In this document: piece by piece, positions 26,001-37,700 of the stretch
How positions within the stretch are numbered: position 1 is the stretch's first letter
How the letters are laid out: every line of letters begins with the position of its first letter
Assembly (NCBI GenBank): GCA_033239525.1
Contig: BSYO01000028.1
Coordinates: forward strand, 12,951,597-13,015,596
Origin: Nepenthes gracilis
Taxonomy: Eukaryota; Streptophyta; Magnoliopsida; Caryophyllales; Nepenthaceae
Length of the DNA: 64,000 nucleotides
Reading direction: 5' to 3'
Notes under the pieces: generated by a model
What the model saw: only the letters and a program-made list of their open reading frames with translations
What the model was told of the DNA's origin: nothing
The model's database searches: none
Made by a program: the position numbers and the translations under genes

Positions 26001-29000
26001 TCAATTTCATATATAATTTTAAATGTACATTTTTACATAATATTTTTACATTTTATAAACTCACGGAACTTTTTTTATTTGGTTATATATCATTGTTATG
26101 TTTTTTTTTTCCCAAATATTTGCTGTTAAAGTTAGAAACATAAATACATATGGATATTATTGTAAGAAAATAATATTCCTACAGTATACTTTCACATTCA
26201 AGGTTACTGAACTTGCCAAATGGAAATGTGGGCCCACCCTTTTTTAAAAAAAATATTCTCTCTCTCTCTCTCTGTGTGTCTCCACTTATGTATCTCCAAC
26301 AACAGCGATGTTGTTGTGTCCTCAATAAACCCACTGCCCAATTTGACATCATTAAGAACTTCATAGTGGTATAGGTTTGCATTTAACCCTTTCTTCTCTT
26401 TCTTTCTCTATCTCTTCTTCAACACACACTTCTACTTGTTGTGTTGCACCGTCGAGGTCATGGGCACTATTCTCTACTAAAAGATCAAAGCAGAAGAATC
26501 TCCCCCTGCTCTCATTCTTTTTCTATGTGCAAGTGATTTATTTGACTGTTTCTTGTAATTGATGGCAACATTTGTTCTCGATGGACAATTAAGATTTATA
26601 ATTTGTATTCTTCAATATCTGTTGTTTGGCGATGTGGGTTTTAAAATTTGGAGATGGTTTTTTGATATGGAGATCCCAAAATGTTGGATTTGTTTGTGGG
26701 GTTCTGGTACCCATAAAAGAAATAGAGTCATTCTTGCGGATTCTTTTGGTGGATCATTGATTTTGGGCATGGATGGAAGCTTCACTAAGATGGGTTTTTG
26801 AAGAATTTGAGATTGAGTTTCAGAAGTGAAGAGATCATCTGTCTCCAATTACCTTATGGGTGGGTAAATCAAAAACTTAATTGAATAATTTATCTTGTGT
26901 TGATGCTTGTTAGCGAAGTCCCTGGGATTCTCAAATCAGAATTTCATACTATCTATGTTAACTTTATTGAGTCCTGTAAGTGAAGAGAGAGAGAAGTTGA
27001 TAAAGTGTTGGGAGAGAGAGAAAGCAATAGTAAAAGATAGCGTGGGTGTGGTAATTTCAGTAACCTCAGGTGTCCAAATGGGGTATTGGAATAGTATTTC
27101 CCTTGTTATATTGACAAAATATTATAAGAATTCTTAAAATTAGAAATGGCAATACTTTTAAACAGGGATACGTGAACCCACTTTGGATGTTAATTCCCTG
27201 GCCACAGCCTATTACTATCCCTAGTTAGGCATGATTGCTGGCTGACATTCTCTTGCTTTCTCTTGGAAGCCGTCTGGGTTTAAGACAAGATTCTACTTTG
27301 ATCTCTAGCGGCAGAGGCTCCCTGAAACCATCGAAGTCAAGGCTTTTATGTTTTGTTGTCACAGCTATAGCAAAGCTTGCTACTTACCACCGCGAATTAC
27401 TTCCAAGAGCTCGTGTATCCTTGGCCAAGGTCTGTTCATCAGTTGAACTCTTGTGTATTATTGACCATAAAACATTGGGGCCCATAGAATGAAATATCAG
27501 CTTATATGCAGTGCTCACACAATACTACAAAAAAATTACGATATATCGTCGGATTAATAATATCAAGTGCTGTTATAGTTATCTAACGGCTAGGATTAAA
27601 AGTTTGTTGAAGGAATGGTGAAGATTAAATCAAATGATTTAGATGGCTATTTAATTTTTGCTATTCATCTATTCAACTTATAATCATGGCCATTGGATAG
27701 ATATGGGAGTTTCTCTACTGGGAGGACCATAACAATTTCTCTAATATCTGGTGAAATTTCCCTCTGATTTCAATTTGCCAAAAAAAAAAAAAATCTAATA
27801 CTAATACAAATTGTTCAATATGGTCTTGATTAATACTGTTACTAATACCAATATTTTCACCCATTCTCGGACCTAAGGGCCATTGCGTAACTTTTGGGTT
27901 TGCTTTTCAGGTAGCTCGATCACGACCGTCTGATGAGAGAGTGTGGAGGCGTGCTCTTGATTATCTGGGTTTAATGAATGAACCTGCAATATGCTTGTCT
28001 GTTTTGGGGCCATCGCAGCATTCAAGAGCACCCATGCCAAATCCCGGCACTGTAAACTGGAGCGAAGGCGGCACTAAGATGATTGCTCATATTCCTTTCT
28101 ACATCTTGGCTGAACAAGAAGGTAAGAAACCATTAACACTACTGCCAATTTTTCATTGTGCACGTGCAGTTAGAGCGTGTGTTTTGGCCTAAGGACTGAT
28201 ACTTCTCCCGAGCTAGCTTATCAGCATCCGACACATGTCAGATGTTGACATGCGTGGGAATGTTTTTTATTTTTCTTTTTGGCTCTGACATGCTCTGCAG
28301 TTTCAGATATGTTTTAATCACATTGAGCTGGTTTTTGTGATTTTCATGTAATATGGAAAACTTTAGAATTATTTAGTAATTTAGATACAATTAAAAACGT
28401 AAGCCCCGTTATCTTCTTCTTTTTCATAATTAGATGTTCGTGCATAAATCATTTGTGTTTGTTCACTTCTATACTGTTTTTTTCTCATGATTTTTTAGGT
28501 GAAGAAATAAAAAATATGCATTTTATTCGGTGTAAGGCCATGGATGAGCCTTACCATACCCGGCTTTGTTCCCCTCTCTCACCCTTTTATTTCATAGTGA
28601 AGATGGCTTTGGGGAGTTGATGCACTGGTGGAGAAGCTCAAATCCAAGCCATTGGTCAGGGCTAGTGGGTGGCCGACCACAACCTGATTCGTCCTATGAT
28701 TTCAATTGTGAGGATTTTATCCTGACAATTTTAACAATTACGATTATAAAATGGGTTCAATATATTTTAATATGTTATTATATTCTTAATATAAGTTGTC
28801 ATAATGAAATCCTCACCGGTGGGATTACCGGTTCTTTGGCCGAGAGGGACCTTTCATGGTTTTTCATCCAATTTTCGGAGGTCAACAGCCAAAATCATAA
28901 GCTTTCTGTTTGGCAAGGGAAGGAATTAAGAATTAAAATGTGATTGAAAATGTATCATTTGACATGGATACCATGCCCTCTTCAAGCTAGTTAGGGTTAG

Positions 29001-29124
29001 GTTAGTCTGCTGTTTCCATTCTTCGTTAGCATGATGGTCGTATGGCATCTTATCCGCTGATTTTAATTTTGCAGGTCCTCCATTTCACGATTTCTCATTC
29101 TCCGATGTCCTGCCGAGAAGATGA
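5084..29124 (+). CDS. AP5Z1: AP-5 complex subunit zeta (AP5Z1-like), 16 exons
   Basis: Exons: 5084-5194, 5664-5804, 13505-13596, 17898-17994, 18525-18568, 20582-20670, 22234-22325, 22420-22566, 23786-23933, 24097-24173, 24973-25044, 25158-25205, 25752-25879, 27270-27429, 27911-28121, 29075-29124. Every junction is GT-AG and phase-consistent, giving 1707 nt and 568 aa. The protein starts MVDRDGNWDFHLRSLSASAR and ends FSDVLPRR. It has no signal peptide or membrane span and looks like an all-helical solenoid, with one acidic low-complexity segment (AGGGGDSESEDSS) encoded by exon 8. The resemblance is to the plant zeta subunit of AP-5, the clathrin-independent adaptor that works with SPG11/SPG15 on late endosomes. 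Recalled segments include ILQFFLDFGEIVLHDADPSL and QLCWAIGEHGGGGESHKDAA. The start is chosen because it opens directly onto the family N-terminus. Introns are unusually large (intron 2 is 7.7 kb, intron 3 is 4.3 kb) and carry transposons. The family name is recalled, not searched. Confidence 0.85.
5805..7269 (+). other. AP5Z1 intron 2, portion before the copia insertion
   Basis: Intronic sequence with a classic GT donor at 5805. I see no gene, RNA or clear repeat in it. The small open frame near 6546-6731 has no recognisable domain. Confidence 0.6.
7270..8125 (+). repeat. 5' LTR of the copia-type element
   Basis: Left terminal repeat, clearly related to 9661-10426. The left end could instead be TGTAAGTCCCACACCC at 7297. 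The right end is placed where similarity to the other LTR stops, just before 'ccagaaaatt'. Confidence 0.65.
8186..8950 (+). pseudogene. Copia gag remnant with frameshifted zinc knuckle
   Basis: The open part (73 codons from 8186) has the copia Gag pattern: a FHIEQFFEQINF opening, then KPKGMKDEKWKDM and a TIKLYL segment, which match the usual 'kp..m.d.eW...d..a...I...l' layout. After the stop at 8405-8407, Gag-like words continue in broken frames. A zinc knuckle of CX2CX4HX4C form (CFYCGKKGHIKWDC) is readable at 8869-8935 only if a 1-nt frameshift in the lysine codons is bridged. In-frame stops make the gene non-functional. Confidence 0.7.
9661..10426 (+). repeat. 3' LTR of the copia-type element
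   Basis: Right terminal repeat. The purine tract 'gagggaaag' just upstream may be a decayed polypurine tract. It ends near CCCAACA at 10426, followed by unrelated intron sequence. Confidence 0.65.
10427..13504 (+). other. AP5Z1 intron 2, portion after the copia insertion
   Basis: Intronic sequence ending in a TTTGCTACAG acceptor at 13504. Small open frames on both strands (for example 11307-11666 minus, 119 codons) have no recognisable domain and no splice logic. I see no convincing transposon or RNA gene. Confidence 0.55.
13597..17897 (+). other. AP5Z1 intron 3 (4.3 kb)
   Basis: A large intron between GT at 13597 and the acceptor at 17897. The 15.6-16.6 kb part is especially AT-rich and contains a reverse-oriented fragment of the ATATCGG repeat (16063-16135). 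It also has an AT-rich segment at 16200-16380 resembling 52290-52450 in the TOM1-like gene. An open frame at 14911-15309 (132 codons) has no recognised domain. Confidence 0.55.
16063..16135 (-). repeat. MITE-like ATATCGG repeat, short fragment, reverse orientation
   Basis: Starts ATGGATGAAATATTGACATT and continues with 'attggtcatgactgtatcagtatat'-type words. These correspond to the reverse-complement end of the family, as at 51763-51998. It is truncated. Confidence 0.45.
19364..19557 (+). repeat. 25-bp perfect direct repeats flanking a poly-C/poly-A insert
   Basis: A 25-nt word beginning GATTAGGACTTAAAACAATA occurs at 19364-19388 and identically at 19533-19557. Between the copies are about 14 consecutive C, a long A-rich tract running into AAT repeats, then about 85 nt of unique-looking sequence. 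It lies in AP5Z1 intron 5. The block could be a retroposed fragment with a target duplication, or a local repair duplication. Confidence 0.7.
21445..21713 (+). mobile_element. MITE-like element with 13-bp flanking direct repeat
   Basis: Best-bounded copy of the family. It starts GATGCAAATATCGGCC and ends ACCGATATTTCATCCAT, so the ends are imperfect inverted repeats of each other. It is flanked by a perfect 13-bp direct repeat (GCTTACAAGCATT at 21432-21444 and 21714-21726). The interior is a mass of CGATA/TATCG words with no coding frame. It sits in AP5Z1 intron 6. The 13-bp duplication is longer than the 2-10 bp usual for DNA-transposon MITEs, so the mechanism is open. Confidence 0.7.
22721..23010 (+). 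mobile_element. MITE-like element, second full-length copy
   Basis: Starts AATGAAAATATCGGTCGATA and ends AACCGATATTTTCGTCCAT, giving the same inverted ends as the copy at 21445-21713. It shares the internal order of motifs ('aggggacccaatatcgatat', 'acgatatattg', 'ataccgatatggccgcaacc'). It is in AP5Z1 intron 8. Confidence 0.7.
23318..23530 (+). repeat. MITE-like element, third copy (5' eroded)
   Basis: Same family, in the same intron as the previous copy. It ends GGTACCGACATTTTCATCCA and contains the 'tatagctgcgaccgata' motif that precedes the terminus in other copies. Confidence 0.6.
25262..25494 (+). repeat. MITE-like element copy in AP5Z1 intron 12
   Basis: Starts GGATATTTACAATATCGACT and ends ATACCGATATTTTCATCCAT, with family-type internal words. 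It fills most of the 546-bp intron. Confidence 0.6.
25880..27269 (+). other. AP5Z1 intron 13 (1.4 kb)
   Basis: Intron with a CT dinucleotide run near 26255-26272. Open frames at 26377-27137 have no recognisable domain. I see nothing else in it. Confidence 0.5.
27787..27864 (+). repeat. MITE-like element, 3' fragment
   Basis: Only the 3' part is recognisable ('ttcaatatggtcttgat', then ACCAATATTTTCACCCAT). It is preceded by a poly-A run, in AP5Z1 intron 14. Confidence 0.4.
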
Positions 29125-29722
29125 TCGGTGCAGATTTTTTCCGGGTTGGTAAATGCGGTAGGACGATTTCGTTCTGAGTCTTGATGGGATCTTATCAAGC
29201 TTAGAAAAATGTTCTAGGGACACCTTTTATTCATTTTTAAGGCATATTCTTATAATTTGATATTTATTTATCCATCTATTTTTTCATGATTCTGCCAGTT
29301 CAAACAGACGGATGAGACATTATATTATGATATTTATTTGTACATACCTTTTTTTTTTCTTGATAAAAAAGTAAAAATAATCAAATTGTGAGTTGTAAGG
29401 AATTTAATTTGAGAGATTTTAAAATAGGCCATTGAATCTTCTAACTTGGATCCTAAACACTGCAATATTAAATGATAGGTAATTGGTACGGAAAACATTT
29501 TTATGTTTATCATCTGATATTCTAGTTAGCATAACATTAGATAACGAAATAGAAAGAAGTGGGAAGATGGCTTATAGAGGACGAACGTCTAGATAGAATA
29601 TTATAGAGGAAAGAATGTGATTTGGAAGATGAGTTCTTGACCATTTTTTTGAATTCGCATTAGAATAGTTTTTTAATAGGTCATTGTAACGGTTGTGAGG
29701 ATTTCCTAGGGGTTGGTAGAGT
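29125..29722. other. AP5Z1 3' flank
   Basis: Downstream of the TGA at 29122-29124 lies AT-rich 3'UTR-like and intergenic sequence up to the retrotransposon LTR. No gene or repeat is recognised. Confidence 0.5.
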
Positions 29723-31656
29723 TATAATGATTCTGATTTGAATAGGTAATTAAATAGATATTTAAATAATTTAAATAAAATTTTTACTTTTTTTGTAATT
29801 AAATAATATCCAAATAACTTGTACATCATGTCGGATCTATCAAACCAACAAACTCAAAATAGATATGTCATTGTGAACAATAGATATAAGATCTAATTGA
29901 ATTAACTTTGTTTGATTTTTGAATAAATAATATATATATGCCTCAATTTGTTTATATTAAATTAATTCATAAGAAAAATATTAACTGGATGTCCAATATA
30001 GATAATATGAACTTGTACAAATGTCGATTTTGATAAAAGTAATTTTTAATATTATAAATGATAAGTGAATAATCTAAATATAATTTCAAACAAAACTAAA
30101 TACATGTTCAATGACAAATTAATAGCAAGAGCCTCCGATCTTCTTTGCCCAAAATTTTATGAGTATTTAATATCCTCTAATATAAAAGGGTTAAAAAATA
30201 AGATAAATTATAAGTATAAAATTTAACAAATATATATATATATACATGCACAATAATACAATATATTTACAAAATAGGATAAAAGAATAAAAATAATAAA
30301 ATACATTAGAAATCTAATATATCAAATAATTCAAATATCAAATGTTTAAATGATTTCAAATGCTTTAATCCAATATCAAATAGTCTTGATGACAATGTCA
30401 AAACTTGCAATTCTAAATAGTCAAAACGTTTCAAATATTGAATACGGTATATGTAAAAATTTTAAAAATTTAAAATATGTCAAATTGTGAATTAAGAATT
30501 AAAAGATTAATTTGAGAAAGAGTTATATATATGTTTGGTAATCTTAGGTCAAAAAACTAGTTTTTAGACCTATAGGCGGCTCATTTAAAAATCCCTCTTT
30601 ATAAACAGAGTCAAATGTTAATTTTTTTATCACATGCGGATGATAAGTGTAATTTTTAGTATGCATAATTTATCAAAATAGTAAATATCAAATAATAGAC
30701 TCTATAACAAGTTATAAAATTTTTTTTTCCGTTTAGAAAACTTTTCATACCATAAGGATGTACAAACTTATATAGAAATAAAATAGAATCTAATCTGAAA
30801 TACTTACATGGAGTCCCACATGTAAGGCTAAATGTACAAATTTTATGATTTTTTAAAAAATAATTATAATATGTAATATATTACCTCAAAATAGTTACTT
30901 AATTTATAAAAACAAACCATCTCTTCAAACCTTCAATAAAACCTAATAAAATCATACAATAATCGGTGAACATCATGTGCATGTAACAATATTTAAAATA
31001 AGAAGGTAAAATATGGCATATATGTATAGTAAAACAAGAATTGTAGGTAAACATTGAAGGATTCTAAAATAAATTAAAGAATATATTTAAAAATACTTAT
31101 ATTTTATTTTTGATTTAACAGACCAGACAAGATATTAATCAAAATCTATTCTTCTCTTTCTCTTCTTCTTTTCCCATCTCTTTCTCTCTCATTTCTCTCT
31201 TTTCTAGTACGAAATGGTAATTATAGCAAGCGTAAGCACTTATATACTAAAATCGACAAACAAGCACCAGTTGAATGCACATTAAGCATTGTTTCCTCAC
31301 ATATGCACGTACAAGCGCCACATCAAGTACTAATATTTTGCCTCATCTACATATGAACGTTACACTAACGCATCTTAAATGCTACTACACTATCTAAATC
31401 GCTCATGAGTACCCCCTCAAGCACATCACAAGTTTTACATTTTGTCATAAATGCGTATGAGTGCCATAGAGGTGCTCACCAAACGTGTGGCTTTTGTCTT
31501 AAAACAGGCACAAGCACAAGTTAGACCTTTTCATGCATTGGGTCTAATTTCTAAAAATAGAATTTTTCCTTAAATTTTATTACATAATTATTTTTAAATT
31601 GATTTAAAATATTACTATTATCATCATAATATAATAATAAAAATTGAGCATTACCA
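29723..31656 (-). repeat. 3' LTR of the gypsy element
   Basis: Homologous to 38742-40644. On the minus strand it begins TGGTAATGCTCAATTT at 31656. The far edge is placed by alignment of 'gattctgatttgaatagg' with 'gaccctaatttgaatagg' of the other LTR. A pyrimidine-rich 'ctctttctcttcttcttttc' tract lies near 31153-31200. Confidence 0.8.
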
Positions 31657-31942
31657 ATCATCCTCGAAATATATATACCTCAATAATTAAAGAGGTAGGG
31701 ATACTTTTCTCAAATTTCATCTTTTCACCCTCAAGTTGTGTAATGTACTGAATTCTAAATATCATAATTCTAGGTAATTAAATTAATATAATCAAGATTG
31801 AGTTTAGTTTATATGAAAACATTAGGTCTTGGAAGCAATAGGAGGTCCCGCATTGGGGAGCTCGCCGGGTGCCTCGGGTAGCACCGTGGGAGCCCAAAGC
31901 AGCACCTAACCCCATGTTTGGTTCATGGAATAAAGGGGGAAA

Positions 31943-32058
31943 GGAATTGCAATTCCCGCGGGAATTGCAATTCCTCCGTTTGGTTGGCACAAATGTGGGA
32001 ATTGCAATTCCCAGGGAATGGTTATTCCCACAAATGTGGGAATTGCAATTCCCACACT
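31943..32058. repeat. Cluster of perfect palindromes based on GGGAATTGCAATTCCC
   Basis: The segment 31943-31974 is a perfect 32-bp palindrome (two GGAATTGCAATTCC half-units around CCGCGG). Two further copies of the core follow at about 31997-32012 and 32037-32056, the latter extended to GTGGGAATTGCAATTCCCAC. A final partial copy abuts the ATT repeat. Such a run could extrude hairpins or be the terminal or subterminal repeats of a foldback-type element. Confidence 0.8.
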
Positions 32059-32081
32059 TGTGGGAATACCAATTCCCACAC

Positions 32082-32082
<1 letters not shown>

Positions 32083-32114
<32 letters not shown>

Positions 32115-32287
32115 GTTATTATTATTATTGTTATTATTATATTTATTATTATTATTATTATTATTTGTATTATTATTATTATTATTATAAATTATTATTA
32201 TTATTATTTGTATTATTATTATTATTATTGTTATTATTATAAATTATTATTATTGTTATTATTATATTTATTTTTATAATTTTATTT

Positions 32288-32319
<32 letters not shown>

Positions 32320-32595
32320 TGTATTATTATTATTATTATAAATTATTATTATTATTTTGTATTATTATTATTATTAGGTATTATTATTATTATTGAGCAT
32401 CATATTTATTATGATTTTATATTTATTATTATTATTATTATTAATTATTAGGTATTATTATTATTATTATTACATATTATTATTATTTGGTATTATTAAA
32501 TTATTATTATTATTATTATATTTATTATTATTATTTATAAGATATTATTATTATTATTCTATTTTATTATTTTTTATTATTATTATTATTTTGCA
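32083..32595. repeat. Long (ATT)n microsatellite
   Basis: About 0.5 kb of near-continuous ATT/TTA triplets with scattered single-base interruptions (G, C and extra T/A). All apparent Tyr-, Ile- or Leu-rich frames here are translation of the repeat and are not genes. Confidence 0.95.
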
Positions 32596-33264
32596 TTACA
32601 TTGGCCTTAGAATATAAATACCCATTACAAACTTGTATGGAATGTTTATTTATCGATTGTGTGTTCGATTTGGTAGATTTATGTAAAATTGTGTGAGCAC
32701 TGCTAGGTGCTAGCCCTAAGCGTCGGCCCATGAAATCCTCTTTGAGGTTTTATCGGGAGGCATTTTTTCGGTAATTTATACATGATTTAACGAAAGGAAG
32801 ATAGAGAAGGAGGAATCCGAGATTTTTTAGTCCAATTTTGAGCTCGAACTAATTAGAGAAGTGATAGATTTGGTCAAGACAAGTACACCCACACCCTCCT
32901 CTTTTGTTTTTTACACTTTTGTTTCATTTTTTTTTGTATCTTCATTTCAATACCCGATTAAATTTAGATTTTGTATTACCCATGACTTGAGCATAATATA
33001 TCATGATTTTCTGTCCAATTTTCTAATTTTGACCGATTTTTCGCACCAAAATACTAACCTCGCACCCAGACAGTTTCACTCATCTATTTTTAAGATTTTT
33101 TCATGCATTGGCCTTAGAATATAAATACACATGCATTGTATATATTTATTTATCGATTGTGTGTCTGATTTGGTAAATTTATGTAAAATTATATTCGCCG
33201 GAACCCTAACCCACGTCCCTTTTGGGTTTTATCCAAATTATTTGTAATTTATACATGATTTAGT
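32593..33264 (+). repeat. Tandem duplication, period about 510 bp
   Basis: The block beginning GCATTACATTGGCCTTAGAA at 32593 recurs at 33101 as GCATTGGCCTTAGAATATAA. Both continue with 'tttatttatcgattgtgtg', 'gatttggta.atttatgtaaaatt' and 'aatttatacatgattta'. The intervening 300 bp is unique. Confidence 0.8.
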
Positions 33265-34760
33265 TTTAGAAATTTGTAACCCTAGCTTTATGGATGTGGG
33301 CACTCCGTATATTTAGTATTTATACACATATATTTTATATACGTTAATTTTATGTAATTTGAAATATTATCGAATATGAATCGGGATATTATTTCACATA
33401 TACATTACATATATTTTCTTGTGTATACTCTGAAAATTACGTTATATGTGTTTGTGAAGAAAATTTATTATTTGAAAGTTCTAAAGTTACGTTTGGCTTC
33501 CGGTGGTAAGAATTATTATTTTTTTCATACTTTATGATGTTTATACATATACTTTAAATCATTTGAAGATTTAAACCCATAAGAAATATGAAAATTATAT
33601 AAGTATACAAAGAAAATGCCATAATTTAATATGTGTATGATTCATTCTCCCTGAGTGAGAACTTTGTGAAAGAAATTTGATGAATTTTTCCATAAAGAAT
33701 AAGAAATAGTGAAATTTGGACTACTGATTTATATTTTAGATAGTAGTATTTCCTGATATACTATAGATATTATAGTAAAAATTTAAGGATTATTTTGGTT
33801 GTGTTTTGTAACAGGTGATATTCTTTGGTGTGCATTAGTATATTATAATGGAAGATCGTTATCTACTAAGGACCGCATGCAACCAAGGCCATTTACAGGG
33901 ATTTATATGTAGATGGTCCACCTCTAGGTCTTGAATAGGAAGAGATGACTTTTGATTGTGTAAAAGTAAACACAATCTAGATTACGATCGACCACTCATT
34001 TAGTTAATAAGATCTACTGGCCCTAGTTTACAAAGATAAAGAAATTTATACATGTTTTGAAATTTAAGAGAAGAAAGATAAAATATGAAAAGATATTTAT
34101 ATTCCGAAAATATTTGTTCATATTTCATGTCATGTATCATACATCTTGCTCATATCCCCTTTCTTGTTCTAATTTGAATATATTGTATATTATTTTTAAT
34201 TATATTGCACTTGATGAGCATTTAACTCATTCTTGCTTTTCCTTCCTTCAAATGAGTACGAGTCTCTACTTGACGTGGCAGAATAGGGTTTAGGAGTTGG
34301 CTAGGTTGCGAATCTTGGAGGAAGAGTTTTGTGAACTTAGTTTTGTAATTTTGCACCTTCCTCATGGAGTATTTGGTTTATTGAGATGATTTGTATATTG
34401 ATGTATATGTATGATGATGATGGTGTACATGTAGTCTAACTTTTGCTGTATTCGATGGATGTAGATACTTTTACAGATTTTTACGGTTTATTTAGGTACC
34501 TAGTGGTATCTTATCTGAGCTAACGCTAAAATTCGAATTATAATGTCAGTGCTACGTGTTTCGTTATGACTTGTGGATCTTGTGTTATAATAAAGTGTCG
34601 ATATTTTGTGTTATACAGGGGTTTTGTAGAGGTTTGTATCAATTTGACGGCTATTTTACAGTCAGAACTCTACCGGATTTCGGTTAGAAAAAACGTGATC
34701 TGTCACACGCTACTTCCTCGAATAAATGGTTCCTCTAAAGCACTTTAACCAAAAAAATTA

Positions 34761-37700
34761 CTTTGGTATGTAAAATTTGATGTTTTTTATCAAAAATTTG
34801 AACCATAAGATAGATTCTCATTGATTTATAATGGCTTATATTCTACGACATGTGAAGGATTAAACATATAGTTTTGTAATATTAAAATATGAAAAATATC
34901 ATGTTGTTCACCAAATTAGGAGGCAAGACAATATGTAAGCCAAATCTCCTATTTGCTACAAAATTTCTAATGGCTCAATGAATCTCAACTTCAATTTTTC
35001 TTTCATCTGAAGTCTTATAATTTCTTTTCACAAAGATACATTTAATAATACATTCTCACCCACATCGAAACTCAAATTAGATCTATGGTGATCATCATCT
35101 CTTTTCTGATAACTTTGCACTATTGTCAAATTATCCCAAATTAATTTGATATTATTAGACATGCCCAAAATAATATCGAGGTTTAAAAATTTTCAATCAT
35201 CGATTTCTTCTCTATTGATAGGAAACTTACATCTCCATCTATACAAAATATAAAATAATATTATTTTAATACTCGACTGATAGTTATTGTTATAAGTAAA
35301 TTCAGATAATGATAGATAATTGTCTCAATTTTTCGTCATCTATAAGATAGATTCTCTCAATAAATCTTCTAAAATTTAAATTATTCTCTTTGATTATCTA
35401 TCTATTTAGGGATAAAACGTCATACTGAATTTTAAAATTTCACCCAATTTCTTATGTAGACTTTCCAAAAATTTCAATATAAACCTTGTGTCTTGGTTAA
35501 AAACAATCAAAACAGGAACTCAGTGCAACATCAAAATCATTCTTATAGGTAGGAAATGAGCAAAGTTGGTCAATTTGTTAACACTCATTCAATTTGCATC
35601 ATAATTCCTTTCCAACCTAGGTTAGACCCAAAACAAAATCTATCGTAATATACTCGTACTTTTAACTTAGAATTGACAAATGATGCAAAAATTTTGGAGA
35701 CTTCCTATATTTGGCATTGACTTATTGGCATCTTATCACATAAGTTGTAATTTTCTGTTTTACAATCCTTTACCAAAGAGTTTCTTCACATCATAATGCA
35801 TTTTATTTACTTTGAAATAAATGGAATATTTAGCTTTATATGCCTCATTCAAGATCACCAACTTCAAATTCTTTATATTGGGCACACAAATTATGTCTCA
35901 AAACTAAAGAACTCTATCCACCTAAATATTAAAATTTGCTTGTGCCTCATTGTTCAAGTCTTCGATAATTTTTAATAAATATGTGTTATTTATTTGAGAC
36001 ATCTTAATCCTTTCCATAATAAGTTGAATTTAAAAATATGACAAAATCATCTTTTGAGCCTTGAGGGTCCAAACAAATATTATAACTTTTCATCCCATTT
36101 AATATCTCCAATTACTTAATTATCAAGTGGACCACTATATTTGAAAACTTTTAACCTAGTACATCAGTAAAAGTGTTCTCCTTTCTCCATTAATATTAGA
36201 TTTCATAATCATAATTTTTTTAATAAATTCATCCAGCGACATTACCTTGTATTTAGTTCTTTTTATGGGTATAAATATTTTTAGGCTTTATGATTAGAAT
36301 AGAATACAAACTTTTCTTCATAAAAATAGTGCTTCTAAATCTTCAAAGCATATGTTCACTGTTAACTCCAAATCATGGGTAGGATAATTATGTTCTTAGG
36401 TTTGGAGTTATCTAGAACCATGTGCAATAATTTAATCATATTGTATCAAAATACAGCATAAACTTTTCTTTAAAATATCATAATAAATTATAAAACCTCT
36501 CAATTCCTATAAAATTGACAAAATCGGTGTACAAATCAGTCTATCCTTCATGTAAAAATTTTTTTTGCAATCCTTATCCTAGTGAAAAGCCGTTCGCTTT
36601 TGAGTCAAATGCATCAATAACACTGCAATCCTTAAAAAGTTCTTAACGAAAATCTATAATAACCGACCAACATAAGAAAACTCCAAACCTCCACAACATT
36701 CATCAATCATTCCTAGTTTGCCACCACTTCGATCTTCTTTGAATCCACCAATACTCCTTCCCTGAAAATTATATGCCTAAAAATGATATATTCTTCAACC
36801 AAAATTTATATTTACTTAGTTTGGCAAATAGTGGTCTTTCCCTTAAAGTTTGCAAAGTTGTCCTTAAATATGTCTCATGTTTTTTAAAACTCTTTCAATA
36901 AATCAATATATTGTTTATAAAGACTCCTACGAACTGATCCAAATATGATTAAAAAACCTGATTCATAAGATCCATGAACACTATTAGTGCATTTGTTAAC
37001 CCAAACGGTATTACTGAAAATTTACAATGGTTGTACTTCATTTTGAATGCCATCTTCGATGCATTCTCACGTTTAATCTACAATTAATGATACCCAAATT
37101 AGTAATCAATATTGGATAAAACTTTTACTCCCTACAATTGGTCGAATAGATTATCAATTGTCAGCAACAAATCCTTATTTTTTATCATAATTTTATTTGA
37201 TTTCCTATAATCATTACATAACCATATTAATCCATCCTTTTTCTTTACACGGAGTATTAATGCTCGTTACGATAATGTACTTAGTCGAATGAATTTTTTT
37301 CCACTAATTTCTACAATTGCTGATTTAGTTTTTTCAATTTAGATAAGGCCGTTCTATAAGGAGCCCTTAAAACATGTGCAAATCCGGGCATTTCATAAAT
37401 TACAAACTCAATTTCTCGATTTGGAGGTAAATCCAACAACTCATCTAAAAATGCATCCTCAAATTCATAAATTACAAGAATATCCTCAATTGACACACTA
37501 TGATTTCCAAAAGTTATAATATAAGCCAAATAGGTTTGATACCTATTTCAAATGAAATGACTTGTATGTAAAGTTAATATCAAACATGTCAACTCTTTGC
37601 TAATGTTTTCTTAAAATTTGAAAGACTTGTATCTGGAATATAGAATAAGACCATCTTATTAAAATAATATACACTTGCATGATAGTATGTCAATCTATCC

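Larger units (their letters stand above)
31657..34760. other. Nested material inside the gypsy element
   Basis: This stretch separates the 3' LTR from recognisable integrase. It holds a palindromic block (31943-32058), an expanded ATT microsatellite (about 32083-32595) and a tandem duplication (32593-33264). The remaining sequence is AT-rich and unassigned up to about 34.76 kb. The opening 'ccccatgtttggttcatgga' resembles the start of common plant MITEs, so a nested DNA transposon is possible. No protein domain is seen. Confidence 0.5.

Noticed and set aside
5084..29124. Assignment of the 16-exon gene to the AP-5 beta subunit
   Set aside because: The 568-aa length and the recalled plant sequence segments fit the zeta subunit. 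The beta subunit is considerably longer and I do not recognise its sequence here.
31869..32617. Several frames encoding Tyr-, Ile- or Leu-rich proteins
   Set aside because: They are translations of the ATT microsatellite and carry no biological signal as proteins.
37311..37529. A stand-alone 72-codon minus-strand gene
   Set aside because: The sequence is the RT entry region of a gypsy polyprotein and lies between the LTRs of a decayed element.
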